Source of the DNA: Leucocoprinus leucothites
Taxonomy: Eukaryota; Basidiomycota; Agaricomycetes; Agaricales; Agaricaceae
Assembly: GCA_013368445.1 (NCBI GenBank)
Contig: JAACJO010000009.1
Location: 1,364,001-1,428,000, forward strand
Direction of reading: 5' to 3'
Length of the DNA: 64,000 bases
In this document: positions 48,331 through 59,157 of the stretch, piece by piece
Numbering within the stretch: position 1 is the first letter of the stretch
Layout of the letters: each line of letters opens with the position of its first letter
Program-made: the position numbers and the translations under genes
The notes under the pieces: model-generated
The model's database searches: none
What the model was told of the DNA's origin: nothing
The model's input: the letters and a program-made list of their open reading frames with translations, nothing else

Positions 48331-48856
48331 GCGTATAGACATGATCGTGTTGGCTGGAGATAAGTGTAGAGATGGTTATTGAGTAGTATTAAGCGTGCCA
48401 AGATCAGGAAGCCTGGAAGACCACATGCCGCTTTTCGGTTCCACTGATTTGATTTCGGGGCAAACTTTTTGATCATGATGCTGAGAGTCTCTTGGGTGCC
48501 CATCGCTCTTTACCTCGACTTGATGATGTTTGAAGGCTGTTCAACATTCAACTCCCTATGTTTAGCTGTACTCCCGTTGGTTGTTGTCTAAGAACTTCTC
48601 TCGGACCTCGGACAATCAGAGTTCGTCTTCAATGCATCAGATGAAATGCCTAATACCCGAGAAGCCCCGTTGTTGAGTAAAATTTCTTGCAGATGCACTG
48701 CGTCAAAGGTGGAGTGGAAGCTAATATTCAACATCAATCCTGACTCGGGTCCTTCGGTTCAGAACTCAGAGTTATAAATTAAACGGGGTTAAACAGATTG
48801 GTTTAGTAGCAATCTGCTTTTCCCTGAGCCCTCCGCTGTTCATATCTAATATTTCA
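48331..48856. other. Intergenic
   Basis: Region between the pseudogene and the second DUF6533-like gene. It also contains the remains of the RAD51C N-terminal region; nothing else is seen. Confidence 0.4.
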
Positions 48857-50403
48857 ATGGCGCTCCCGGATCTTATTATACAACCGCAGACTGTTAATGT
48901 GGGTCACACACTCTAAATTTTTGCATGTTCTTTGGGTCATACATAACAGTATTTTTTCCAGTTCGTCATATATCTGCTTGCTGACTGTGGCATCAAAATT
49001 CACAGTGGTTTCAGGTTCTTTCTTATGCATCTTGGTTTATGACCTCTTAGCTTGCCTATCACAAGAGGTTGGTACCCCATGAATCGTTCGGCCAAAGAAA
49101 TGTATTGACACCAGTGATAGGTCCGGATGATATGGCGGGGTAAATGGGTTGCCATCAACTTGATATATCTTTATTGCCGATATGTTCCCCTCCTCGCGAT
49201 CGCATTATCTTTTGGTGCGTGAGCCTCACCCGATTTTATTTCTCATGCTGACAACCCTGTAATAGGAATAACAGTTCATGCGGTACAGTCCAGTCTATCG
49301 CCTTGAAGACTGAGCTTAGATCCGCTTACCACTGAACTCCCAAATTGTCAACGTAGGATACCACGTGCAAGTATACGTTGGATATTTTCATGTGTAAGAG
49401 AATGTTGGTATCATTTGTAACAATATTCGCTCAGTTGTCCTTGTCTTAACCAGGGATTACCTTCAGTAGCTCAGCAGCCGCTGAAAGTAAGCATCTGATT
49501 CAGACGAGAAAATACCTTCTCACCCGGCCTCAGTTTGCTTTATCCTTCGGGTGTATGCGCTATGGGGAACCTCACGCTTTACTGCTATGTTCCTCTCCTT
49601 ACTAACTCTTGTACGTCTTCACACAAGGCTCAAATCGTTATGGAGTCCTTACAGAATGAATCAAAGGGTATGCTTGCCTCGTTGGTGGCCATGGCCCTAA
49701 GCGTACCAACTGTTGTACTTGCACGTACGCTTTATCGTCTATAAACGGCAGACACAATAGGTTAACGTCAAATATTTTGTCTTTGTAGGATCGCCATTCA
49801 CCAGTGACTGTATCATCGTCAGTGAGGGTTCTCTTCCTGATCTAGTAATCGGGAGTTCAACCGCGCTCTTTTGCGTTGATGCTGGTGAGAAAGAGCGCCC
49901 AGCCCACACATGCCGTGCAATATGACATTTTTACAGTCGTTACCTTCATGGTGATCTGGGCAAGGCAGAAAAGGTTCCTTGAGCTCAGAAGCAATATTTT
50001 ACTGAAAAAGATTCATCAAGATGCAATCATATACTTCGTTTGCAATTGCTGTGAGCTATCATTTCTTGTCGGTGTGCTCACTGCTAAAACGCGTATCCAT
50101 GTCCGACAACTTTGATTCCGCAAAGTGGTTATGATGGGATCGGTCGTCGTCTGCACTAAATTCCGCGCCTTATCGATTTTGGTACCTCGGTAGGCAGCTT
50201 TTTCATTGGAGCCCAGTCCACTGGCACTGTAACTAAATGTTTGTCAGATTTGGTAGTGCTCTAACAAGCATCATAGCAAGTCGTATGATAATTGGGCTGA
50301 AAGAACGTGGCAGTAACACGTCCTCGTTCGGCCAAGACATAGTTCAGTCGACCTCAGTCTCAATGATCCAATTTAATCTTTATGATGAGACCTTAGACTA
50401 CTA
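48857..50403 (+). CDS. DUF6533-like seven-helix membrane protein, copy 2
   Basis: Starts MALPDLIIQPQTVN at 48857 (donor GTGGGT). Then SSYICLLTVASKF, LCILVYDLLACLSQE joined by an intron to VRMIWRGKWVAINLIYLYCR, and YVPLLAIALSF. Later come RVYALWGTSRFTAMFLSLLTL-type text, SLPDLVIGSSTALFCVDAG, KIHQDAIIYFVCN, and a last exon SIIASRMIIGLKERGSN ending at a TAG at 50401-50403. It matches copy 1 exon by exon. Several middle exons are tiny and I did not resolve every splice site. Confidence 0.58.
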
Positions 50404-50499
50404 GTCAGGTCGTTGAAATCTCAATCCATGGCATAAAATCCAGTGCAATGAACTGCTGGAGGAATTATATAACTGCGTGTTTTGTGGTCAGGAAACAAA

Positions 50500-50730
50500 G
50501 AGATTTACGGGATGGAAGCAAAGAAAAACAAGACGTGAGACTAGTCGAGGATGGCACCTTTTTGGTGTATTGTACAGAGGAGATGTGATGAACACGTCGG
50601 GTCGTGAAAGTCAAATCATGAACGGAGAAGTATAAAAGAAGAGGAACAAGACAATCCAGAAAGCTCGATGGGATATTTAGATGGGGTTACTGACCAAGTG
50701 GTTAGAACGAAAGATATATCAAGGGGATGG
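50500..50730 (-). pseudogene. Third tail fragment of the RAD51C/DUF6533 duplication
   Basis: About 200 bp that aligns with 47310-47560, the downstream end of the RAD51C pseudogene. It is joined directly to the truncated eIF4A copy, so it marks a duplication breakpoint. Confidence 0.65.
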
Positions 50731-50734
50731 GGAC

Positions 50735-51743
50735 GGGGACTCGCGCGACGTTCAGTCATTCCTTCAAGAGTCAACTCGCTCATCTTTCCTCGCGAGAATA
50801 CGGACAGGATCGCGTACGAAGTCTTTGGTGACTTCAAGGACCTTTGTTGGCATGGTATCGGAATGGAGGGCGACCTGAGCGTTTTGAGGAAGACGCTGAA
50901 AGACTGGAATCTCGTTAGACCAGAGGGGAGGTCAAATGCGTCCTAATGCTTACCCTTGTAAACCTGATCTTTGAATCCACAGGACAGCAGCTTATCTGTT
51001 TCAACCAGACAGAATATCTTGATGGTATTTGTTCTCAGCACCCTCCGTCTGATCATGTCAAAAACACGACCGGGCGTTCCAGCGATAACATGAGCACCCT
51101 CCCGGAGTTTAGCCATATCCTCGCCCAGTGTGGTACCACCGATACAGGCGTGGCATTTAATATTCATGTACTCGCCCAAAGCAAGCACAACCTTTTGGAT
51201 TTGCTGAGCAAGTTCACGGGTAGGGGCAAGAATCAAGACCTGCTGAGTGCCTTCGGTGTTCTCATCGAGCTGTAGGTACGAAAATAAAAATCAGAACAGG
51301 TGAAGTTTCGTATCTTATCAAGGCGCTCGCCTTTTGGAGGATGGAGATAGCGAAGCTGGTCGTCTTTCCTGTACCGGGCAGAGCCTGGGCGATGATGTCG
51401 CGGTCGCTTATGACGGGGACAATAGCACGTCGCTGAATGGCCGAGGGGCGCTCAAGACTTGAAGCTCTCATGAATGAACTTCCATTATCTCGATTGTAGT
51501 CCGCCTACCCATAGGCGTAGATTCCGCGCAGGAGCTCAGGCTTCAAGTCCATGTTCTCGAAGCTAAGACGACGTAGCACCATCAGATTAAGTATCTCTGG
51601 AGCGTATCATCATGATATCGCACTCACTTGTCTACAACTTGGTCCCAGTTGGACTCGATCTCATCATCCTGAAATTCTTTTCTGTAACAGGATATGGGAT
51701 GGGCCGGAATGAGAAATTGAGGCGGATATACGCACGTTGACAT
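50735..51743 (-). pseudogene. Truncated eIF4A (DEAD-box RNA helicase) copy
   Basis: The frame is readable from MSTKEFQDDEIESNWDQVVDK at 51743 through small exons: FENMDLKPELLRGIYAYG, then across an intron of about 52 bp to [16 protein letters not shown] (Q motif). Next come [13 protein letters not shown] (motif I), [15 protein letters not shown] (Ia), TPGRVFDMI (Ib), and GFKDQVYK followed after an intron by [11 protein letters not shown] and [20 protein letters not shown]. The DEAD box is replaced by VETD in [18 protein letters not shown], which should abolish ATP hydrolysis. Homology stops after LTLEGMTE, about residue 270 of about 400. It is a truncated, inactive paralog. Confidence 0.85.
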
Positions 51744-52068
51744 GAGTTAATATTTATCGATATGTTTGGAGTCGATTTTGCTACGTTTGGGGAAGAAACA
51801 TATAATGGATGAGTCGGTGGCGATGGTCAGAGACGATAGTAGTGCTAGCGCCTAACGAAGATCACAGATATTTTCGCCCATTATCCGAGTTGGGTCAGGA
51901 TGGGCTTCCGCGATTCAGTATATGACAGTGAAGCCACGGCCATTTTGGTGTTACTTCTGTATTGTCGGCGAGATGGTCATAAGTGATCTGCGAATCTGAC
52001 ACTATACTTTTGCAATGGCAATCGCTGGAAAAGGCAAAAACACCAGATCAGAGTTCCTGATAAAAGGA
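51744..52068. other. Intergenic, nothing recognised
   Basis: Upstream region of the eIF4A copy up to tRNA-Leu. Confidence 0.4.
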
Positions 52069-52175
52069 TGACAAGAGTGGGACTTGAACCCACGCCACCA
52101 TATGGTGATGAGAAACCCGCGATCGCAGGCAAGCTACGCTTGAGTCACACGCCTTAACCGCTCGGCCATCTTGCC
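52069..52175 (-). tRNA. tRNA-Leu (CAA) with intron
   Basis: On the minus strand: acceptor GGCAAGA paired with TCTTGTC (one G-U), D arm GCCGAGCGGTTAAGGC, anticodon loop CTCAAG (anticodon CAA), and an intron containing GCTTGCC that can pair with the anticodon. The long variable arm is ACC-ATAT-GGT and the T arm GTGGG-TTCAAGT-CCCAC. The anticodon stem is imperfect, so splicing borders are approximate. Confidence 0.85.
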
Positions 52176-52512
52176 TTGTGAATTAGAGGGATTTGCGTAT
52201 ATATGACCTGAGCTGGCGCTTCTTTGCCTATTTTTAATCAAGGCACTCACTGCCACTTTGATAGACGCCCCTACTGGAAGGATCTAGTACAGTTTTGTAC
52301 AGAGTGAGCACAGCTCGGGAGTTATGTTAGAGATTATCCCCTAAACTGGCTAAAGCCAGGCGGGTCGGATGACTGAGCTTTCTGTTCCGGGCTGCAGAAT
52401 GAAGCGCCGAGAAAGTCGGCAAAGGGCATTGTCAGGCAATGCACCCCTTCATTCGGAGTCGGGTGACTGCCGAGTCGGAATCTGAATACATTCCTTGCGG
52501 AGGACCACAACC
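52176..52512. other. Divergent intergenic
   Basis: 337 bp between tRNA-Leu and the SPX-RING start. No element recognised. Confidence 0.4.
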
Positions 52513-54396
52513 ATGCATTTCTCGAAAACATACGCTCAGCTCCTAGAAAACCTACCCCGGAACTACAAGCGAACGCCATTCAATACCGTCAAGTAAGTTT
52601 GGCATTAAAAGTGTTTATTTTTATTTTTTTATGGTGTTTCTGTTAGCTCAAGAAAATCATCAATCAAATTGTAAAAGAGCTCTCGTCACTTGGTCTCAGC
52701 CCCACTCTACTCCACAAACTACTCGAGAGCCAAGACGGTCAACTCCTAGCTACTTCATTGCAGCTGCAGAAAGATGCCAGTACGACCGTGTCGCCCTCGA
52801 CGAGTGGTCGTGTGACAGGTTCCGACGAACCCCAGAGTACCTTAATCAGCAGTGGACATGGATTTCCGAGGGTGGTCTATGAATTCAACGGAGAGTCAGA
52901 GAAGATAGAACCGCGGCTGCGAATATCTGTGGAATCCCTGGAAGATTTGGGTGGGCTCTTGCGCTCAGAAGGAAAGGACAGGAACGTGGAGCAGAACGAG
53001 GCAGATACAAGTTCGCTTGACGATGACTTGGAGGTTATGGATCCCACTGGTTCTGTAGAGATGGACCATAATGCACCTCCTGGTGATAGTCTATTGTGGA
53101 CATTACAGAAGTCAAGTTCAGAGTGCGTCGTTCGAATGCCAGGCTGTTTTTCGGTTGCTGAATTTATGTGCTCTACCAGGCCTCAGATACCCCTTGAAAA
53201 AGATACCCAGGCCGAATTGCGTGAAGTCATTATACCCCTCGTTTCTGACAGCCAGTTCTTTGAGCTACTGTATACTACTCTCGAACACATGTCTGCTCAT
53301 TTGAAATCTGTTGAGGGCGATTTCATGGCGACATTAAAAAGCCTTTCCACTGCTATTAGTGACACCGCGCGTCCTGCTAGTTCCTCCCATTCTGTTCTGG
53401 GTGGGAGTTTTCAGGCATTATCTCCTCTAAAGGATAATGCAGGTGTCATACACGTTCGACAGAGTCACCTTTCCAAGGTGCGTGCTCTTTGGTCTGAATT
53501 AGAATGGTTTGTTGACAATACCGCAGAGCGATTTGTATTCATGGAGGGAGATATTTCAGCTTTATATGGAGGCGGAGGTTTTCGAAAGTATGCATGAACA
53601 GGATAGAGGAGATCGAAGTGTCGAAGAAAGCGAACGACGGTTGCAACTATTCGCAAAACAAGTCACACAACGAGGTTTGGCTGCTCAAGGCAAATTCAAG
53701 CTGAAACAGAGCCGCCGCGCATTGGAAACATTTCTCCAATTAAACGTCTTTATCCTTGATATAAGAAAGGTACCATTTATTTCACCACGACTCTTTATCT
53801 CCCGACAAGTCTGACGAACGCTGTAGTTTCAACTCGCCAATTCCGAGGCTACGCGCAAAATCTTGAAGAAGCACACCAAACGAACCGCTCTCGCCCTCCC
53901 GCCCGATGCATCATCATCAAGTCACTCATTACCACAACTCGCACTAATACCCCAAGTCCGTTCATTTTCGCTTCCCCGCGCTCTCGTTCAAGCGATCAGC
54001 GAGACGCTGCTTCCCATAATACCACATTTAGACGACTACTCCTGCTTAATCTGTACAAGTATTGCGTTTAAGCCAATCAGGCTTGATTGCGGGCACCTGT
54101 TCTGTGTACGTTGCCTTGTAAAGATGCAGAAACGTGGGCAAAGTGATTGTCCGATGTGCCGTACGCCTTGTGTCTTGGTTGCTAACCGATGTAAGTGTGA
54201 GCTAGTCTCGTCCCTCTTCGCATCTCTGACCTATTCGTGCTTTGTAGCTAACGTCGATTGGGCGCTTATGAACTTTATGCAAGATTGGTTTCCTCTCGAG
54301 GCTAAAGAAAAGCTTAAAGCTAATGAGAAAGAGGCCACTGCTGAGGAACTTGCAGAGCTTGGGCTGGACCCGAATGCTTCATGTGTTATCATGTGA
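52513..54396 (+). CDS. SPX-domain RING-type E3 ubiquitin ligase
   Basis: Exons 52513-52592, 52647-53477, 53527-53769, 53827-54190 and 54248-54396. The N terminus MHFSKTYAQLLENLPRNYKR with LKKIINQIVKEL is the start of an SPX domain. Its second half is SDLYSWREIFQLYMEAEVFE and FLQLNVFILDIRKF. The C terminus has a C3HC4 RING: CLICTSIAFKPIRLDCGHLF, CVRCLVKMQ, CPMCRTPC. Such proteins link phosphate or polyphosphate sensing to ubiquitination. About 555 residues are expected. At the first splice site the sequence is AAGTAAGT where AAGGTAAGT would restore frame; GT-AG splicing as written shifts the frame. A rare donor (GTCAAG, four bases earlier) would keep frame with loss of two residues. Confidence 0.82.
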
Positions 54397-54960
54397 TTTG
54401 TACTAGGTAACCGAACTAACTGTTATACCTCATTATCTGATCTTGCTTTCTTATACTTATTGGGATACGGTCGAATTTGAACTAGCGCCTATATTATCGA
54501 TTTGTTGTAGCATATATATTCGTATAATATCTTCAATCTTTGTTTTATCCGCTAACCGCCAGTTCACGTTTGTCGAAATCTCCCTTGAGTCCCAGCATTT
54601 CGATGGCCAGATTGTTTTATCATTATGCTCCCACTGGACCGAAAGAACTAACGTGAAGTTAATCATATTGGCTGTAGGAAGAACCTTGAGCGGATGACAG
54701 GTGCGCTTGTCGCTGGAATAACCTCTTTGCGCCTCAAGGCGGGGAATTCTTGTGCAGCAAACCTTAGATTGATCTAGCGGGGGCTAATGTGATTGGTCTT
54801 TATGATTTTCCGTGTATTTCAGTAGCATGCTTTGCCACGATCCCATACCCAGTGTGACGCCCTTTTTTTCCAGTCAAGGTGCCTGAAGCCACGATGTAGA
54901 GTGTTCTAATTACGAATTACAGGGGCATTTATCCTTTGGTTTAATAATGTGGCACCGCCT
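54397..54960. other. Convergent intergenic, nothing recognised
   Basis: Lies where WD40 or other repeats of the NACHT gene would be expected on the minus strand; I see no such repeats. Confidence 0.5.
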
Positions 54961-57566
54961 TTATAAACAAAGTTGAAGCTGCTCCTCTACATTCTTGATG
55001 GCGAAATAATCAGGACATTCTGGAGAAAGGAGAAAGTCGACAAACGACTGGTGAGTAAAAACAAGACTACCACTAGACCGGCTAATGACATCATAAAGTC
55101 TGAACAAGATATTATCCACCATCCTTCTGTCTACCGTTGCGGGAAGCAGGGCCAACTCGGTGATACGAAGGGGCCGCTGCGCATGAATCATGGCGCCAAT
55201 GATTGCTTTGAACGCCATTATTTCATCGGGTTCTGTTCTATGGATCCTTCCTTGGAAGATGACTGAATACAAGGCATATAATCCTCCCATGCCGTCGCCG
55301 TCACCAGTGGGTGCCTGAATAGTCCGACTGATCCAATTGAAACGCCACTGTGGATGACCGCACTCAATGATTCCTGTGACAATTTTTGCCCAAAGGAAAA
55401 CACCTGCAGCACGAGGTGTGAGGACATTTGCGAACTGTTCGGGCCAGTCGGGGGGTACTGCATCTTCATAAGTTACCGCAATGTCCGTAAAATGTTGGAG
55501 GAAGAATGTATGGATATCGGTGAAAGCTTGAGTGTCTGGTGTGACAGAGTCGCCAGAAGGAATATCGACGCGAGTGCTAATAGGAGAAATCGCGCGAGAG
55601 ATATTGTTTTCCGGTCTGCTGGTCACAATAAGCTTGAAGTTGGAAGGGAGATACTCCCATTGTTCTAGTGTTCGCAGGAGGGCCTTGCGATCTTTTGACA
55701 GAGGACCCTCGAGGCCACCACATTCATCTACCCCATCAATGATGAATACAAGAGGGTCGTCGCCTGAGATATCGTCCGAATCCGCTAAGGCTGGTAAAGG
55801 CTTTACGACGAGGTCGGTGAATAGAGAGGTACTATCTGCCGAATCGACATCCAGATCTTGTCTTCGTAGCTGCTCAAGAATGGACTGTTGAGCAGCAGGA
55901 TATCTCGAACTTAGGTCATAGGCTACGTGGCGCCAGAGAACGTTTGGAGTGACGGTGGTAGGTTTGGAACGATCGAAAACAAACCAAGAACCAAGGTGAC
56001 CCTGATCGTCCAGTCGACCCACGAGACTTACTGCCAAAGCGGATTTCCCAACGCCCGGAGCCCCCTAATCCAGATCACGTTGTGGTTGTAGTCCTTGATC
56101 TTGGCGTCGATGTTGGTTAGAATCTCAACGCGGGTGTTTTTCATGCATCCTTCACGTAGTGATCTGAGCTCATCGGGCCACTGGTGTCCGATGAGCGTCG
56201 ACCTCAGCTCCGGCATATCTGGGCGTTAGTTGGTTGAACGATCGTTCTGGGGAAAAGCCAAACTGCACACCATAACCTAATTGTATGCACACAACAAGGC
56301 CACAAAAAAAGTCCTCCTTGTATTCATTGAGCTCCTTTGACAAATTATCAAGGTTCTCATAGTTTGTGTCGTTTGAGAGAAATTGGGCTAATTCAGTTTC
56401 TTTTAGTAGGCATGAGAGCGAATTTCTGGGGAAATGAGGTTTACCTGTCCTACTATCAAGCCACTCCTGAATGAAATCTGCTACTTTTCCCATAAGAATA
56501 GGAAAGTTGTACATTATTGGTCTCATTTTCCCGGATATCCAGATAGACTTCGCAGGTTGAGCACACTCTATCAGTGTAGCCGTCCCCCTTGCTAGGTCGA
56601 CCATCTGACCATGGCGTTCACCCTGGATTCTGAGTCGCTGAGAAACTGATAAGTCGTAGCATTATCAGAGACGAGGGTAACGACACACTTGGTAAACTGC
56701 CTCAATGCAATTTGATACGGGTCTTGCAATTGGGTGTAACTTGAGAATATAAGTTAGACCAGTTATCCCTGTAATATGAGTTGTCGTACCCTCATGATAA
56801 TTGCTCGAATCATGGTCATTATCGGATATTCTATCGAAATCGGCCTGCAATCTAAAACACTTTTAAACCTCATCAACTCCTCCCTTGCAGCTTTGATTTC
56901 AGAGTCTGCGCTATCCCAGGGGTCTGTTGAATCGATCTTCTGGGCATAGTGAACCTGCGAAAACGTGATTAGGATCGCTTTCAACAGTAATTAAATTAAT
57001 TGGACCTATTGAGATCCAGGACCCACCACAGCGATGTCGATCCATATCTGCATGCTTGGATGGGCGTGCACCTCCAAGCAACCTAGTACATTCCGTCAAT
57101 ACAAATGGCAGGAAAGTAAAGGGAAGGCCTGACTTTCATGATGAGGATGGAGCCCGTTCTGCAAATGCTGCCAAAGATATTCGAAGGGGATGTTGTGAGT
57201 AGCGAGAATGATGTCTCGCCGGAGTCGATGTTTCTTGCGTAGCTGGATTGTTAGTGTAGATCCGTCTAGTAGGTGGCTAGAACCTAGTAATCGTTATCCC
57301 CGGTGAAAAATAGTCTGTGAACTCACAAGAAAGATTTAGATGGTAATTTCTGTTCCTTCCCCACTAGATCCGTACGCCTGCTCAGCTTTATTTCATTTGC
57401 TTTGTCGAAGCAGCCCTCAACACCATAGGCAATGCAAATTGTTTCATCGAAGTGTTTCTTGAGTAGTACAGTAAATCCTGTGCATTAGGTTAGATGGTGG
57501 TTTGTTTGACTAGAGCGTCGCTGGGCTGCACTTACCGAGAATTTGGACATCGTTTTTTGATACCAT
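54961..57566 (-). CDS. NACHT NTPase receptor (fungal NLR-like), no C-terminal repeats
   Basis: STAND-type protein of the kind used in fungal non-self recognition. The N-terminal exons (start 57566, MVSKNDVQIL, then FTVLLKKHFDETICIAYGVEG, STLTIQLRKKHRLRRDIILA) look like a C2-type domain. A helical segment follows (MRPIMYNFPILMGKVADFIQ, NLDNLSKELNEYKEDFF), then the NACHT core: VIWIRG plus APGVGKSALAVSLVG (Walker A, 56037-56070), PLVFIIDGVDECGG (Walker B), FKLIVTSRPE (sensor), PRAAGVFLWAKIV and VFTHQSFVDFLLSPE. It stops at 54961 with none of the usual WD40 or TPR repeats. At 56061-56065 a five-base same-base run lacks one base needed to join WIRG to APGVGKS, a frameshift in the Walker A loop. 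Confidence 0.75.
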
Positions 57567-58079
57567 TGATGAACTGCTTGGAGCACAGTTGTTAGAATTG
57601 AGATTGAAGTTTTTGAGTTTGAACGTATGCGCCGAGCAAATTTAAGACAGGATGAGCGTTTCCGAGGAGTTTGTGGGGTCGGGAGACAAAATCATGTTTG
57701 TCAGCGTGTTTCCAGTCGGTTCTAGCGCGCCGTCTCAGGAGATGCCGAGTCATGATGATGTTACTGTACCATAGTCTCAGTCTTGTCTCTGAAATGTTCG
57801 TGCTAATTCCCGTTCACCTGGACCTGCCCATCCAAACATCACGACGGAATCTACTGACCTCAAATAGTCATTGGTTGCCGATTCAAATTCAGTTATGGCT
57901 GTGCTTGATTTCGGCATTGTATCCGAACCAACCCCAGGGTCCTGTACAACCCTGATCAGAAGTACTCGTCATCAATCTGTGAGGACCTACAAGTTACAGA
58001 TCATTGGATGATCAAATGTGAAAGAGTGGTGAAGCACCGTTGGAATATACCCGATACCTCCAACCACCATTTCTGCAAT
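57567..58079. other. Intergenic, nothing recognised
   Basis: Divergent region between the NACHT gene start and the tRNA-Leu-like locus. Confidence 0.45.
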
Positions 58080-58177
58080 GGAAAGATGGCCGGGCGGTTG
58101 AGGCGTGTGACCCGAGCGTAGCTTGCCGGGTTTCTCATCACCATATGGTAGCGTGGGTTCAAGTCCCACTCTTGTCA
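58080..58177 (+). pseudogene. tRNA-Leu-like sequence, probable pseudogene
   Basis: Close copy of the tRNA-Leu at 52069-52175. The acceptor is GGAAAGA, which loses one pair with TCTTGTC. The anticodon loop reads CCCGAG instead of CTCAAG, losing the invariant U33 and changing CAA to CGA, and the intron is about 9 nt shorter. The T arm and variable arm are intact. Confidence 0.7.
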
Positions 58178-58615
58178 TCCTTTTGTTATCAGCCCTGGTT
58201 TTCTCGCCTTTCTAATGATTTTACTCTACAAGGGCATAGTTATACGTTCACAAATCACCTATAGTCGTCTTGCCGACAACAGAGAAGAAGCGCCGAACTG
58301 GTGGAACTTCTTTAGTGTGCAAGTTCGAGCCATTTCTATTTTCCTTATTCCAGTAGTCACTCTCATTCGTGTTCATCAGCTTCGCTGTCATGTCCTTTGA
58401 CGCACCTTAAAAATCCATCTCTGATAACGGGCCCAAATATCATTGCCATTGGGCGCTCGCTCTCGGTACCATCACCTCTAACCAGCCCCACCAATCCATC
58501 GTCTATATTTCTCGAGCGTAGCGATTTAATCTACTCTCAACATATTTATAAACAGTAACTTATGTCAGCATACGTGTATCTCTCCTAGAATCTGCGTATT
58601 GGCCCATTTCAAACT
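58178..58615. other. Intergenic, nothing recognised
   Basis: Spacer between the tRNA-Leu-like sequence and the eIF4A fragment. Confidence 0.4.
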
Positions 58616-58619
58616 CGGT

Positions 58620-58795
58620 TACAGAGAATGAGATCGAGCCCAACTGGGACCAAGTTGTAGACAAGTGAGCATTTCAGCTTCTTCCTCACTAGACCCTGGT
58701 CGCCCCCCATTTCATTACATGTCGGCAGAGGTTCTTGAAGTCACCAAAGAGTTCATGCGTGATCCTATCCGCATTTTTGTGAAGAAAGACGAGTG
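58620..58795 (+). pseudogene. eIF4A fragment, middle deleted
   Basis: ENEIEPNWDQVVDK (N-terminal exon, as at 51640) is followed within 25 bp by FQLLPH and then by SAEVLEVTKEFMRDPIRI plus FVKKDE. These belong about 180 residues further on in eIF4A. It is a relic with an internal deletion and is downstream of a tRNA-Leu copy, like the fragment on the other strand. Confidence 0.75.
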
Positions 58796-58799
58796 AGTT

Positions 58800-59157
58800 A
58801 GTTCTTAAAGGCGTCGTTAACGACGCGTGAGTTTTTATCTCAATTTTTATAGAGTATATCTTTTGTTCTAACCATGGTCAGTGACCTCTTCCGACTTTGC
58901 GTAGTCCCTGTTCTTTTGTACCTCTTCAATTATGGTTTGACATTCACGGTCTGGCATGCTGACCCATGTCTTATCTGTACAATACACTGAAAAGGTGTCA
59001 TCCTTCAGCTAGCGTTAAGCCCCTGATAAGAATTAAGGACGATAGTATGCTAAAGTAGGGTCGTAAGAGACCGTTTCATCCGAAAACCGTGCAAACCCCT
59101 AGTTGAATTCCTGGATCGCTATTAATTATGCGTTTCGGTTGATTTAAGCATGTCAGC
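58800..59157. other. Intergenic, nothing recognised
   Basis: No feature seen between the eIF4A fragment and the MRF1 stop codon. Confidence 0.45.

Noticed and set aside
52591..52646. TA-AG intron in the SPX-RING gene
   Set aside because: A missing G at the donor (AAGGTAAGT to AAGTAAGT) is simpler than an unknown splice class.
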